This document shows positions 25,503 through 34,650 of a stretch of 64,000 nucleotides of DNA, in pieces. Each line of letters begins with the position of its first letter. Position 1 is the stretch's first letter. The notes below the pieces were generated by a model. The model was not told where the DNA came from and ran no database searches. It saw only the letters and a list, made by a program, of their open reading frames with translations. Source of the stretch: Actinomycetota bacterium. GTDB lineage: Bacteria; Actinomycetota; Thermoleophilia; RBG-16-64-13. Both the position numbers and the translations under genes were made by a program. The DNA is taken from assembly GCA_016278725.1 (NCBI GenBank), contig JADQBG010000013.1, forward strand, positions 62,001 through 126,000. The letters run 5' to 3'.

Positions 25503-25542
25503 CTAGGGCTGGGCTAGGGCTGGTGGGCTAGGGCTAGGCTAG
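25503..25542. repeat. CTAG-rich microrepeat between convergent genes
   Basis: Five CTAG tetramers lie in 40 bases (25503, 25514, 25528, 25534, 25539) within repeated GGGCTAGGGCT units. The last CTAG contains the minus-strand stop of the CNNM gene. CTAG is under-represented in most bacterial genomes, so the cluster stands out. Confidence 0.8.
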
Positions 25543-26891
25543 ACGTCCTCCTGCCGAGCGCCGTTGGCGCCGTTCGACTCGTACTCGGATTCGGGCGCCG
25601 CAGACCCGGAAACCCGAGGCACCAGCAGAACCCGGGAGATGCGCATGCCGTCGACCTCCAGGATCTGCGCGTCGAAGTTCCCGATCTCGACCCGGTCGCC
25701 GATCCGCGGACGCCGCTGCAGACGCTCGAACACCCGGCCCCCAAGCGTGGGGAAGCCTTCCTCCGGCACCTCCAGGCCCAGCAGTTCCTCCAGCTCGTCC
25801 ACCCGGGCGCTGCCGTCGACGGAGAAGCCGCCATCGTCGGTCTCCTGGACCATGGGGGCTTCGATGTCGAACTCGTCCTGCACCTCGCCAATCAGTTCCT
25901 CGATGATGTCCTGAATGGTGATGATGCCGGCGGTACCCCCGTGCTCGTCGACGACGATGGCAAGGGGGGTGCGCGTCGTCTGGAAGCGGAGCAGAGCAAT
26001 TTCGATGCTGGTCGTCTCGGCGAGGAACCCGATCGGCCGCAGCAAGGTGCGCACCGGCAGGCTCCGGTTGGCCCGGTAGAGTTCCTTGACGTGCACGTAC
26101 CCCACGGTGTCGTCCAGATCTTCTTCGAAGACGGGGTAGCGGGTGTGGTTGGTATCGGCCACATGGTCCAGAGCTTCCTCGATCACCATGTCCGCGGGTA
26201 AGGCCGCCATCTCGGTGCGGGGGACCATGACGTCGGTCACGGCGCGCTCCCCCAGGTAGAGGGCGCGCCGCATGATGGACTGTTCCACCTCGTCGATGTG
26301 GCCGCCCTCCTGGCTGGCGGTGATGATGGCGCGTAACTCCTCTTCGGAATGGGCCAACTGAGCTTCGGTGGCCGGCTGAACCCCGAGGAGGCGAAGAAAA
26401 CCAAGCGCCGCGGTGTTGAAGAGCCAGATCACCGGCACGAACACCCGGTAGAAAGTGCGCAGGGGCAAAGCCACCCAAAGAGAGACCTCTTCCGGCTTTT
26501 GGATCGCCAGAGACTTGGGAGCCAGTTCGCCCAGCACGATGTGCAGGAAGGTGATGACGGCAAAGGCGAGGACCGCCGAGGCGGTGTGGGTCGCTGCATC
26601 AGAGGTGAGCCCCAGCGCCTGCAGCGGAGGTTCGATCAGGTGAGAGAGAGCCGGCTCGCCCACCCAGCCCAGCCCCAGGCTGGCCATGGTGATACCGAGT
26701 TGGGTGGCGGAGAGGTAGGCATCCAGGTGGTCCACGAGATGCTTGGCCATCTTGGCCCGGGATCCGCCGTCCTCGGCCAACTCGTCGATGCGCGTTCCGC
26801 GGACTTTGACGATGGCGAACTCGGCGGCAACGAAGAAACCGTTGACGAGCACCAACCCGAATACAGCGAGGACGCCGAGGACGTCATTCAT
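25539..26891 (-). CDS. CNNM/CBS/CorC-HlyC membrane protein (hemolysin-related family)
   Basis: 450 residues. N-terminal CNNM (DUF21) domain with about four helices (VLAVFGLVLVNGFFVAAEF; VLAFAVITFLHIVLGELAPKS), a CBS pair (about 215-340, with ITIQDIIEELIGEVQDEFD) and a C-terminal CorC/HlyC domain with GDRVEIGNFDAQILEVDGMRI. Family members are linked to Mg export or resistance. ATG at 26891 with AAAGGA 7 bases upstream. It converges on otsA. Confidence 0.92.
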   Translation of the reverse strand: MNDVLGVLAVFGLVLVNGFFVAAEFAIVKVRGTRIDELAEDGGSRAKMAKHLVDHLDAYLSATQLGITMASLGLGWVGEPALSHLIEPPLQALGLTSDAATHTASAVLAFAVITFLHIVLGELAPKSLAIQKPEEVSLWVALPLRTFYRVFVPVIWLFNTAALGFLRLLGVQPATEAQLAHSEEELRAIITASQEGGHIDEVEQSIMRRALYLGERAVTDVMVPRTEMAALPADMVIEEALDHVADTNHTRYPVFEEDLDDTVGYVHVKELYRANRSLPVRTLLRPIGFLAETTSIEIALLRFQTTRTPLAIVVDEHGGTAGIITIQDIIEELIGEVQDEFDIEAPMVQETDDGGFSVDGSARVDELEELLGLEVPEEGFPTLGGRVFERLQRRPRIGDRVEIGNFDAQILEVDGMRISRVLLVPRVSGSAAPESEYESNGANGARQEDV

Positions 26892-27210
26892 CGCTCGGTC
26901 CTTTTCGTCCGGGGTCCGGCCGTATGTCGGCGGCTAGTTCGAGGGTCGTCAGACGTATCCATGCGTCGGCGAAAGAATAGCAAACCTCCGCGAGATGGGT
27001 GCCGGAGGAGCTTCCGCCCCCCTTTGTCGTCGCGCGTTCATCCCTCACTTTCCCCGTGACCGGCCGGTGCGAACGCGGTGCCCCACAACGTGAGGCGCTC
27101 GGACCGATCCCCGGGTCTGTTTCCGGTGACGCCGAGCGTTTGCCCAGGGTCTTGCGATAGGCTGGACGAAAACCGCGGTCTGCCGACGGATGCGACCAGG
27201 AGGAAGCTTC
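26892..27210. other. Divergent intergenic region, no gene seen
   Basis: 319 bases between the CNNM gene and the semialdehyde dehydrogenase gene. Short frames exist but none has a ribosome-binding site or family resemblance. It must hold both divergent promoters; TAGGCT near 27158 is the only weak -10-like element I see for the plus strand. AGGAGG at 27198-27203 serves the dehydrogenase. Confidence 0.4.
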
Positions 27211-28743
27211 ATGGACCAGTCCACTGTCCTCATCCCAGAGTACAAAGCCCACTACGGCACGTTGGCCAACTACGTCGACGGCCGTTGGCTGCAATCGTCG
27301 TCTTCACGCTCCCTGATCGTGGACAATCCCGCGACCGGACAGGAGATCGCCACGGTGCCGCTCTCGGGCGCCGGTGAAGTGGACCAGGCGGTGCGGGCGG
27401 CAGAGCGGGCGTTCGGCGAGTGGAGGCGGGTGCCGCCGCAAGAGAGGGTGCAGCATCTCTACAAGCTCAAGACTCTGATCGAGCAGCGCTTCGAAGATCT
27501 GGCGCGCGTCGTCACCCAGGAACACGGCAAGACCCTGGACGAGGCGCGAGGCTCCGTTCAACGAGGGGTAGACCATCTCGAGGTGGCCGCGGGCATGCCC
27601 TCGCTCATGATGGGCTACAACCTGGAGGACGGCGCCGGGCGGGGGATCGACGAGGAGATGATCCGCCAGCCTCTGGGTGTTTTCGCCTGCATCGCCCCCT
27701 TCAACTTCCCGATGATGGTGCCCTTCTGGTTTTGGCCCTACGCCGTCGCCGCGGGGAACACCTACATCGTCAAGCCCTCGGAGCAGGTTCCCATAGGCCA
27801 GAACCTCCTCTTCGAGCTCATCGGGGAAGCCGGATTTCCGGCGGGAGTGATGAATCTGGTGAACGGCGACCGCGAGGTGGTCGAGGCTCTGCTGACCCAC
27901 CCCACGGTCCGCGGGGTCTCCTTCGTGGGATCGACCAAGGTGGCCCGCATCGTCTACGAGACCTCGGCCAAGCACGGCAAGCGCGTGCAGGCGCAGGGCG
28001 GGGCGAAGAATCATCTGGTGGTGATGCCGGACGCCCTGATCGAGAAGGCTGTGGGCAACTGGATCAATTCCATGTTCGGCTGCGCGGGAGAGCGGTGCCT
28101 GGCCGGAGCAACACTGGTCTGCGTGGGCGATGAGGCGCACCAGAAGACCAGAGAGGCCTTCTTGGCGGCCGCCTCCCCCCTCACGGTCGGTTACGGATTG
28201 GACGAGCGGGTGGACGTGGGTGCGGTGATCTCGCGGGCCGCCCAGGAACGGATCCATTGCTACATAGAAAAAGGGCTGGCAGAGGGTGCCGAGCTCGTCC
28301 TCGATGGGCGGAATCCCGAGATCATCACCCCCGGCTGCGGGGGCGGCTTCTTCGTGGGCCCCACGATTTTCGACAAGGTGACTCCAGACATGACCATCGC
28401 CCAAGAAGAGATCTTCGGGCCGGTGGCCTGCATCATGCAGGTGGAGAATCTCGACCAAGCCCTCGAGATCATCGCCCGCAGCCCCTTCGGCAACGCCGCC
28501 AGCATCTACACGCAGGATGGATGGACCGCACGGCGCTTCAAGTACGAGGCGGACGCCGGTAACATCGGCATCAACGTGGGGGTGCCGGCGGCGATGGCTT
28601 ACTTCCCCTTCGCGGGGCGGAAGGACTCCTTTTTCGGGGACCTGCACGGTCAGGGGCGCGACGCCATCGATTTCTTCACCGACAAGAAGGTGGTGGTCAA
28701 TCGTTGGATCTGGGATGGTAAGGCCGCGGGAACCTGGAGTTGA
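27211..28743 (+). CDS. mmsA: CoA-acylating methylmalonate/malonate-semialdehyde dehydrogenase
   Basis: 510 residues, aldehyde dehydrogenase fold. Motifs: IAPFNFPMMVPFWFWPYA, GVSFVGSTKVARIVYE, catalytic Cys in FGCAGERCLAGA and EEIFGPVACIMQV. FNFPMMVPFWFWP and the absence of the general-base Glu of hydrolytic ALDHs mark the MmsA/IolA class, which makes propionyl-CoA or acetyl-CoA from (methyl)malonate semialdehyde. Start chosen at ATG 27211, where AGGAGG lies 7 bases upstream, not the ATG at 27190. First gene of the catabolic block. Confidence 0.92.
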   Translation: MDQSTVLIPEYKAHYGTLANYVDGRWLQSSSSRSLIVDNPATGQEIATVPLSGAGEVDQAVRAAERAFGEWRRVPPQERVQHLYKLKTLIEQRFEDLARVVTQEHGKTLDEARGSVQRGVDHLEVAAGMPSLMMGYNLEDGAGRGIDEEMIRQPLGVFACIAPFNFPMMVPFWFWPYAVAAGNTYIVKPSEQVPIGQNLLFELIGEAGFPAGVMNLVNGDREVVEALLTHPTVRGVSFVGSTKVARIVYETSAKHGKRVQAQGGAKNHLVVMPDALIEKAVGNWINSMFGCAGERCLAGATLVCVGDEAHQKTREAFLAAASPLTVGYGLDERVDVGAVISRAAQERIHCYIEKGLAEGAELVLDGRNPEIITPGCGGGFFVGPTIFDKVTPDMTIAQEEIFGPVACIMQVENLDQALEIIARSPFGNAASIYTQDGWTARRFKYEADAGNIGINVGVPAAMAYFPFAGRKDSFFGDLHGQGRDAIDFFTDKKVVVNRWIWDGKAAGTWS

Positions 28744-28801
28744 GCATTCGGTGCCCCGTGCGGTGCAGGCCCAAGGTGTGTCGGAGAATTGAAAGAGGCT
28801 G

Positions 28802-30127
28802 ATGACGATGAATCCGGTGGAAAGCCCCCCTCGACAGATGTCCGCGGACGAGATCCGGGCGCTGCACGACGAGTACATGCCGCCTGCCGTGGCCAACTAC
28901 TACGAGGAGGCCCTGCCTATGGTGAAGGGCCGGGGCATGTACCTGACCGATGCGGACGGCATCGAGTACCTCGACTTCTTCGGAGGGATCCTCACCGTCA
29001 GCGTGGGCCACTGCAATCCAGAGGTCACAGCCAAGGTGAATCGCCAGAACGAGACGCTGCAGCACGTCTCGACCCTTTACCCCACACAGCCCCTGGTGGA
29101 GTTCGCACGGAAGCTGGCCCAGATCGCGCCCGGGCCGCTGAAGAAATCCTTCTTCACCAGCTCGGGAACCGAGGCCAATGAGACCGCCGTACTGATGGCC
29201 CGGCTGGCCACGGGGCGCAGCGAGATAATCACCCTGCGGCACGCCTACTCGGGCCGTTCCGAGGTGGCCATGAACCTGACGGCTCAGGCGCCGTGGCGCA
29301 AGGCGGGCAGCACTTCGCCCGCGATCAAGCATGCACATAACGCCTATTGCTACCGCTGCAGCTTCGGGCAGACCTACCCCGCCTGCGATCTGCGTTGCGC
29401 CAAGGACCTGGAAGAGCTGATTCAGACGACCACCTCAGGTGAACCGGCGGCCTTCATGGCCGAGCCGATTCAAGGAGTCGGCGGCTTCGTCACCCCGCCC
29501 AAGGAATTCTTCTCCGAGGTGGTTGGCATCACCCGCAAGTACGGCGGGCTCTTCATCTGCGACGAGGTGCAGACGGGCTTCGGCCGCACGGGCGACCGGT
29601 GGTTCGGTATCGAGCACTGGGGCGTGCAGCCCGATCTGATGACGATGGCCAAGGGCATCGCCAACGGATTGCCCATGGGGGCCACCATCACCACGCCGGA
29701 CGTGGCCGAGAGCTACACCGGCCTCTCCATCTCCACCTTCGGCGGAAACCCGGTGAGTTCGACGGCGGCGCTCGCCACCGTGGAGTACATGGAGGAGCAC
29801 GATCTGAGGACCAACGCCCGGGTGCAAGGCGAGCGCCTGTATGAGGGTTTGCTGGCGCTCAAGGAGAAGTACCCGGTCATTGGCGACGTGCGCGGCATGG
29901 GCCTGATGCGCGCCCTGGAGTTGGTGTATCCGGATTCAGATGACGGCAAGGCCCCCAACCCCGAAGCGGTCGCGCGGGTGTTCGAGGAGACGCGCGAGCG
30001 GCAACTTCTGGTCGGCAAGGGCGGATTGATGAACAACGTCCTGCGGATCACGCCGCCCCTCATCGTCAGCGCCGACGAGGTGGACACCGCCTTGGCCGTG
30101 CTCGATCAGAGCTTGGCCGCCGTCTAG
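28802..30127 (+). CDS. Class III PLP aminotransferase (beta-alanine/4-aminobutyrate type)
   Basis: 441 residues. Class III (ornithine/GABA-type) fold with FFTSSGTEANETAV near the phosphate site, GLFICDEVQTGFGRTG for the PLP Asp and the Schiff-base Lys in MTMAKGIANGLPMG. A CYRCSFGQTYPACDLRC insert is typical of the alanine-glyoxylate/beta-alanine-pyruvate-like branch. With the upstream semialdehyde dehydrogenase it can convert beta-alanine (or 3-aminoisobutyrate) to semialdehyde and then acyl-CoA. A second ATG at 28808 is equally placed relative to GAGG. Confidence 0.88.
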   Translation: MTMNPVESPPRQMSADEIRALHDEYMPPAVANYYEEALPMVKGRGMYLTDADGIEYLDFFGGILTVSVGHCNPEVTAKVNRQNETLQHVSTLYPTQPLVEFARKLAQIAPGPLKKSFFTSSGTEANETAVLMARLATGRSEIITLRHAYSGRSEVAMNLTAQAPWRKAGSTSPAIKHAHNAYCYRCSFGQTYPACDLRCAKDLEELIQTTTSGEPAAFMAEPIQGVGGFVTPPKEFFSEVVGITRKYGGLFICDEVQTGFGRTGDRWFGIEHWGVQPDLMTMAKGIANGLPMGATITTPDVAESYTGLSISTFGGNPVSSTAALATVEYMEEHDLRTNARVQGERLYEGLLALKEKYPVIGDVRGMGLMRALELVYPDSDDGKAPNPEAVARVFEETRERQLLVGKGGLMNNVLRITPPLIVSADEVDTALAVLDQSLAAV

Positions 30128-30180
30128 CCCTGGCCGAGCGCGCCGCGGGCGGCGGGACCGAGGAGCGGGCCGGACTGGGG

Positions 30181-31125
30181 GTGAACGGAGAGTCCCGCCC
30201 CCTGCGGGGCTACGGCTTGGCGCTGCTCGCGGCTTTGCTCTGGGCCTTCTCGGGCAACCTGGGCAAGGTGGTGATGGACGGCGAGGTCCAGGCCCTCACC
30301 CTGGCTCAGGGACGAACGCTGGTGGCCGCCTGCGGGTTGGGTCTTTACGTGTGGGCGCGTGGCGGCATGCGCATCCGCCTGGCGCCGGACACTTGGCTGT
30401 GGATCTTTGTGTTTGGGACCTTCCTGGGACTCGTGCAGTTCTCCTACTTCGCGGCTATCGAGCGGATCCAGGTGGCCCCGGCGATTTTGCTGGAGTACCT
30501 GGCCCCGGCACTGGTGGTGGCCTTCGCCTGGGGGTTTCAGGGCCGCCGCCCCTCGCCGGGCACGGTGGCCGCGGTGATCACCGCCCTGCTCGGTTGCGCT
30601 CTGGTGGTCCGCGCCTTCGACCCCGGCTTTCTCGAGCTCTCTCTGCCCGGGATAGGTTTTGGGCTGATGGCGGCGTTCACCTTCGCCGCCTACATCCTGG
30701 TGGGCGAACACCTGCAGGAGGAGGTCCCGGTCGCGCAGCGCTTGTTCCTGGGCTTCGGGGTTGCCCTGCTCGTGCTGCTGCTCCTGCAGCCGCCCTGGCA
30801 ATTGCCGGCCGCCGTCTGGCAGCCGCGGGCGGTGTTGGGCATCGTCGTGGTCGGGCTCTTCGGCACGTTGGCCCCGTTCTCCGCTTTCATGGCTTCGCTG
30901 GGGTATCTCGATGCGGGCCGGGCGACCACCGTCTCCACCATGGAGCCGGTGTTCGCGGGGGTCATTGCCTTCTTCTGGCTGGGAGAGCGGCTCGGCCCGA
31001 TACAGATCCTCGGAGGGCTTCTGGTGGTGGCCGCCGTCGTCGTCCTGCAGAGGGAAGAACGCAGCCGGCCGGATGATCCCACGTTGGCGGTCTTCGACCC
31101 CGAAACAACGGAGCGCTCCGACTAG
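30181..31125 (+). CDS. EamA-family DMT transporter
   Basis: 314 residues, ten predicted helices in two EamA repeats; the second repeat is seen from VVGLFGTLAPFSAFMASLGY to EPVFAGVIAFFWLGERLGPI. These carriers move amino acids or other metabolites, often outward; substrate unknown. GTG start at 30181, 53 bases after the aminotransferase, with only a G-run as ribosome-binding site. It lies in the same direction as the catabolic genes. Confidence 0.88.
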   Translation: MNGESRPLRGYGLALLAALLWAFSGNLGKVVMDGEVQALTLAQGRTLVAACGLGLYVWARGGMRIRLAPDTWLWIFVFGTFLGLVQFSYFAAIERIQVAPAILLEYLAPALVVAFAWGFQGRRPSPGTVAAVITALLGCALVVRAFDPGFLELSLPGIGFGLMAAFTFAAYILVGEHLQEEVPVAQRLFLGFGVALLVLLLLQPPWQLPAAVWQPRAVLGIVVVGLFGTLAPFSAFMASLGYLDAGRATTVSTMEPVFAGVIAFFWLGERLGPIQILGGLLVVAAVVVLQREERSRPDDPTLAVFDPETTERSD

Positions 31126-31252
31126 GATTTCGCCCGCTTGCGCTTCAGCCCCGAGCGTTGTACCGTACCGCCCGGTTCCTTCCGGGTTGGGGCTCCGAGG
31201 CTCCCGCTTGGAAGCTCCTCACAAGTCGGCACCGTTTCCCCGGGAGGCATCT

Positions 31253-32755
31253 TTGCACTCAGACCAGATCCCCGCCCTGCGCCGGACCCCCTCCGGGCTC
31301 TACGAACTCACGGAGGACGTGTCCGCCAGCCCTCTCTACAATGAGGACATCGGGCCGACCAGCATCGCCCAGCGCAGTTGGAGCACCTACAATCTGGCCG
31401 CGCTCTGGGTGGGAATGAGCGTGCAGGTGCCCACCTACATCATGGCCGCCGGCCTGGTCGAAGGGGGAATGAGCGCCTGGCAGGCCCTGATGACGGTGCT
31501 CCTGGGCAACATGATCGTGCTGGTCCCCATGATTCTGAACGCTGTTCCCGGTACCAAGTTCGGCATCCCCTTCCCGGTGCTTGTGCGCGCCAGCTTCGGC
31601 ACCCTGGGCTCCAACATCCCGGCGCTGCTGCGGGCGGGGGTGGCCGCGGGGTGGTTCGGGATTCAGAACTGGATCGGCGGCTCGGCCCTAAACACCTTGA
31701 TGGGAGCGGTGTGGGCGGGGTGGCCGGTGGACGGCGCGGGCAAGTGGATCGCCTTCGGGGTCTTCTGGCTGATCAATGTGTGGATCATCGTCAAAGGGAT
31801 GGAGACCCTGCGGCGCTTCGAGGCGTGGGCCGCACCGGTCTTGATCGCCATGGGAATCGCGCTCCTCAGTTGGGCGGTGGTCGAGGCCGGCGGTTTCGGC
31901 CCGATCATGTCCCGGCCGAGCAGCTTCGAGAGCGGCGCCGACTTCTGGCGCTTCTTCGTGCCCGGACTGACCGGCGTCATCGGCTTCTGGGCCACGCTTT
32001 CTCTGAACATTCCCGACTTCAGCCGCTATGCCAAGAGCCAGCGTGCCCAGGCGGCCGGGCAGGCGCTCGGGCTGCCGACCACGATGACCCTGTACGCCTT
32101 CATCGGCGTGGCCGTCGCCTCGGCCACGGTGGTGATCTTCGGCGAGGCGGTTTCCGACCCGGTGGCGCTGATATCTCGCTTCGACAATCGGTTGGTGATC
32201 ATCTTCGGCATGTTCTGGATGGCGGTCGCCACGCTGTCCACCAACATCGCGGCGAACGTGGTCTCACCGGCGAACGACTTCCAGAACCTCTGGCCGAAGC
32301 GCATCAACTTCGCCATAGGCGGCGTGATCACGGCGGTCCTCGGCGTGCTGATCATGCCTTGGCGGCTCCTCGAAGATTACGGCTCCTACATCTTCGATTG
32401 GCTGGTCGCATACGGAGGGCTGCTCGGCCCCATCGCCGGCATCATGATCGCCGACTACTATCTGATCCGCCGGGGGCGGCTGAACGTGCGCGACCTGTAC
32501 CTGCGGGGCGGTGAGTACGAGTACTCTTCGGGCTTCAATTGGAAAGCCATAGCCGCCCTGGCCTTGGGCGCCGGAGTGGCGCTCGTGGGGCGCTTCGTCC
32601 CCGCGGTGGAGTGGCTCTACAGCTACTCCTGGTTCGTTGGCTTTGCCATCGCCTTCGGTTTCTACTGGGCGGTTATGCGGGGGACTCGAGAGCTCGATGC
32701 CGATCCCCAGCCGGTTGTGTCGGCCGTGGCCGTGGTGACAGATAAGACACCATGA
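31253..32755 (+). CDS. NCS1-family nucleobase/hydantoin permease
   Basis: 500 residues, about 12 helices. NCS1 features: N-terminal LYNEDIGPTSIAQRSWSTYN, the first-helix segment LWVGMSVQVPTYIMAAGL, and FWATLSLNIPDFSRYAKSQR with the Asn-Ile-Pro-Asp-Phe-Ser-Arg motif. Family members import uracil, cytosine, allantoin or hydantoins with a cation. TTG start at 31253 with GGGAGG about 6 bases upstream; the longer frame reads through the upstream gene. Beside beta-alanine-type genes, import of uracil or a hydantoin is a reasonable guess. Confidence 0.9.
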   Translation: MHSDQIPALRRTPSGLYELTEDVSASPLYNEDIGPTSIAQRSWSTYNLAALWVGMSVQVPTYIMAAGLVEGGMSAWQALMTVLLGNMIVLVPMILNAVPGTKFGIPFPVLVRASFGTLGSNIPALLRAGVAAGWFGIQNWIGGSALNTLMGAVWAGWPVDGAGKWIAFGVFWLINVWIIVKGMETLRRFEAWAAPVLIAMGIALLSWAVVEAGGFGPIMSRPSSFESGADFWRFFVPGLTGVIGFWATLSLNIPDFSRYAKSQRAQAAGQALGLPTTMTLYAFIGVAVASATVVIFGEAVSDPVALISRFDNRLVIIFGMFWMAVATLSTNIAANVVSPANDFQNLWPKRINFAIGGVITAVLGVLIMPWRLLEDYGSYIFDWLVAYGGLLGPIAGIMIADYYLIRRGRLNVRDLYLRGGEYEYSSGFNWKAIAALALGAGVALVGRFVPAVEWLYSYSWFVGFAIAFGFYWAVMRGTRELDADPQPVVSAVAVVTDKTP

Positions 32756-32798
32756 CGGCGTAGTCTGTAACAGATAGTGACGATCGTGTGGCGCCCAG

Positions 32799-32811
32799 GA
32801 ACAATTTGTTC
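32799..32811. promoter_or_regulatory. Palindromic operator candidate upstream of the Lrp gene
   Basis: GAACAATTTGTTC is a perfect 6-1-6 inverted repeat ending 12 bases before the Lrp-family ATG. TAGAGT at 32812-32817 directly follows and ends 6 bases before the ATG, as a -10 element of a leaderless mRNA would. Autorepression by the Lrp-type product is the simplest reading. Confidence 0.5.
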
Positions 32812-32823
32812 TAGAGTGGCGTC

Positions 32824-33351
32824 ATGGAGAAACGCATACCGTTTGGCCTGAGAGGCTTTCAGCGCCCGCCGCCCGCGGAGTCCGGGGGCGTTGACGGCTC
32901 GAGATCTGCGGTCATCGAACTCGACGAGACGGACCAGGCGATCATCGAGGCGCTGGGCGAGGATGCGCGAATGTCGTTCTCCGAGATCGCCCGCCGGTTG
33001 GAGGTCTCCCCCGGCATGGTGCGCAAGCGTTATCACCGCCTGATCGAGGCCGGGCTGGTCCAGGTCCACGCCATCACCAACCCCCTGCTCACCGGGCGCA
33101 ACGTCTGGGCGATGGTGGGGATCAAGGTGGAGGCCGGGCGGCTGCAGGAGGTGTCCGAGCAGATCGCCGCCTTCGAGGAGGTCGTCTACCTGATCGTGGT
33201 GGCCGGCTCCCAGGACCTGATGGCCGAGGTCTTCGCCCGCGACCACGCCCACCTGCTCGACTTCCTCTCTGCCCGCCTGCAGAAACTGGAAGCCGTGCGC
33301 GAGACCGAGGTCTGGATGAATCTGCGCATCGTCAAGGAGACCTACTTCTAG
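32824..33351 (+). CDS. Lrp/AsnC-family transcriptional regulator
   Basis: 175 residues. A 30-residue basic N-terminal extension precedes a winged HTH (about 36-85; LDETDQAIIEALGEDARMSF, then EIARRLEVSPGMVRKRYHRL). The RAM ligand-binding domain follows (about 95-170; VWAMVGIKVEAGRLQEVSEQ, VVAGSQDLMAEVF). Such proteins sense amino acids and control nearby transport and catabolic genes, here probably the flanking permease and dehydrogenase genes. The palindrome just upstream could be its own operator. Confidence 0.92.
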   Translation: MEKRIPFGLRGFQRPPPAESGGVDGSRSAVIELDETDQAIIEALGEDARMSFSEIARRLEVSPGMVRKRYHRLIEAGLVQVHAITNPLLTGRNVWAMVGIKVEAGRLQEVSEQIAAFEEVVYLIVVAGSQDLMAEVFARDHAHLLDFLSARLQKLEAVRETEVWMNLRIVKETYF

Positions 33352-33414
33352 AGGAGCCCGCTCGGACCAGCGAGGCCTTGGCGGGCATCACCACGACAAA
33401 GGGAGCGGAAGCAA

Positions 33415-34647
33415 ATGCACGTCTATCTACTGGGGCTTGGGGCTATCGGGTTCGTGCTGGGGCAGGATCTGGCGCAGAGCGGGGATTTCGACCGCGTCAC
33501 CCTGGCCGACTTCAGCCCGCGGGCCATCGAGCGGGTGCAGGAGCGGCTGGGTAAGCCGGACAAGGTGACCTGGCAACAGATCGACGCCGGCGACCGCGAA
33601 GCTCTGGTGGAGGCTTTTGCCGACGCGGATCTGGTGATCAACGCCCTCGAGCCCAGCTTCAACATCAACGTGATGGAGGCGTGCCTGCGCTCGGGGACCA
33701 ACTACATGGACATGGCGCAGGGAGGGCCCCGCTACCTCACGGGAGTGCCGGACAGCTTTGAGTTCCTGGGCTGGAGCCGGCAGTTCGAAGATCTGGGCCT
33801 GCTGGGCATCCTGGGAATGGGCATGGATCCGGGAGTCACCAACGTCTTCGCCCGTTATGGGGCCGACCGCATGGACGAGGTGACCTACATCGGGGTGCGG
33901 GACGGCGATAGTGGCGAGGTCGCCGGCATGGAGGGCAAGTTCTACACGCTCTGGAGCCCATCCATCGCCATCGAGGAGTGCCTGCTCCCGGCCATGATCT
34001 GGGAAGACGGGGAGTACAAGCGCATCGGCACCTTCGAGGACCCGGAGATCTTTCCCTTCCCCGAGCCGGTGGGCCCGCAGAAGTGCTATGTGGTCGACCA
34101 CGAGGAGGCCAAGACCATCCCCAGTTGGCTGCCGGGGATTCAAGGAAAGGGCCTTCGCCGCTGCGACTTCAAGTACTCCCTGGACGACGACTTCGTCAAC
34201 ACCCTCAAGGTGCTGGGTAATCTCGGGCTGAACTCGCCCTTCCCCATCAACGTGAAGGGGCAGATGGTGGTGCCCCGCGATGTGGTGGTGGCCCTCATGC
34301 CGAACCCGGCCGAGGTAGAGGGGGAAGCCACCGGTTGGGGTCTGATCGGCACGCTGCTCGAGGGCAAAGTGGGCGGCGAGGAGAAGAAGCTCTTCTACTA
34401 TGTGAAGAACTCCTACGAGGCCTGCCGCGAGGAGTTCGGCTCCTCCGCCGTGGCCTACCAGACCGGCCGGCCGCCGGCGGCCATGGCCGAAGTCTTCGCG
34501 CGAGGACAACTGACGATCGACGGCCGGCAGCCCGCGGGGTGCTATCCCTGCGAGAGCTTCGATCCCGAGCCCATCGTCGAGAACCTCAAAGCGCACAACA
34601 TCGTGATGGAACTGGCCGATCTCACCGACCGGCTGAACGCCCGCTAG
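33415..34647 (+). CDS. Saccharopine dehydrogenase-like NAD(P)-binding oxidoreductase
   Basis: 410 residues. N-terminal Rossmann fold (VYLLGLGAIGFVLGQDLA), the DADLVINALEPSFNINVMEAC segment and MGMDPGVTNVFARY typical of saccharopine dehydrogenase/carboxynorspermidine synthase-like proteins, and an all-alpha/beta C-terminal domain. The reaction likely reduces or oxidises an imine between an amino acid and a keto acid. The substrate is unknown. ATG preceded by GGGAG; follows the Lrp gene by 63 bases. Confidence 0.8.
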   Translation: MHVYLLGLGAIGFVLGQDLAQSGDFDRVTLADFSPRAIERVQERLGKPDKVTWQQIDAGDREALVEAFADADLVINALEPSFNINVMEACLRSGTNYMDMAQGGPRYLTGVPDSFEFLGWSRQFEDLGLLGILGMGMDPGVTNVFARYGADRMDEVTYIGVRDGDSGEVAGMEGKFYTLWSPSIAIEECLLPAMIWEDGEYKRIGTFEDPEIFPFPEPVGPQKCYVVDHEEAKTIPSWLPGIQGKGLRRCDFKYSLDDDFVNTLKVLGNLGLNSPFPINVKGQMVVPRDVVVALMPNPAEVEGEATGWGLIGTLLEGKVGGEEKKLFYYVKNSYEACREEFGSSAVAYQTGRPPAAMAEVFARGQLTIDGRQPAGCYPCESFDPEPIVENLKAHNIVMELADLTDRLNAR

Positions 34648-34650
34648 TAG

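Noticed and set aside
27304-28896. 530-residue minus-strand frame opposite mmsA
   Set aside because: A shadow frame of a high-GC gene; composition is His/Gly/Arg-rich without motifs.
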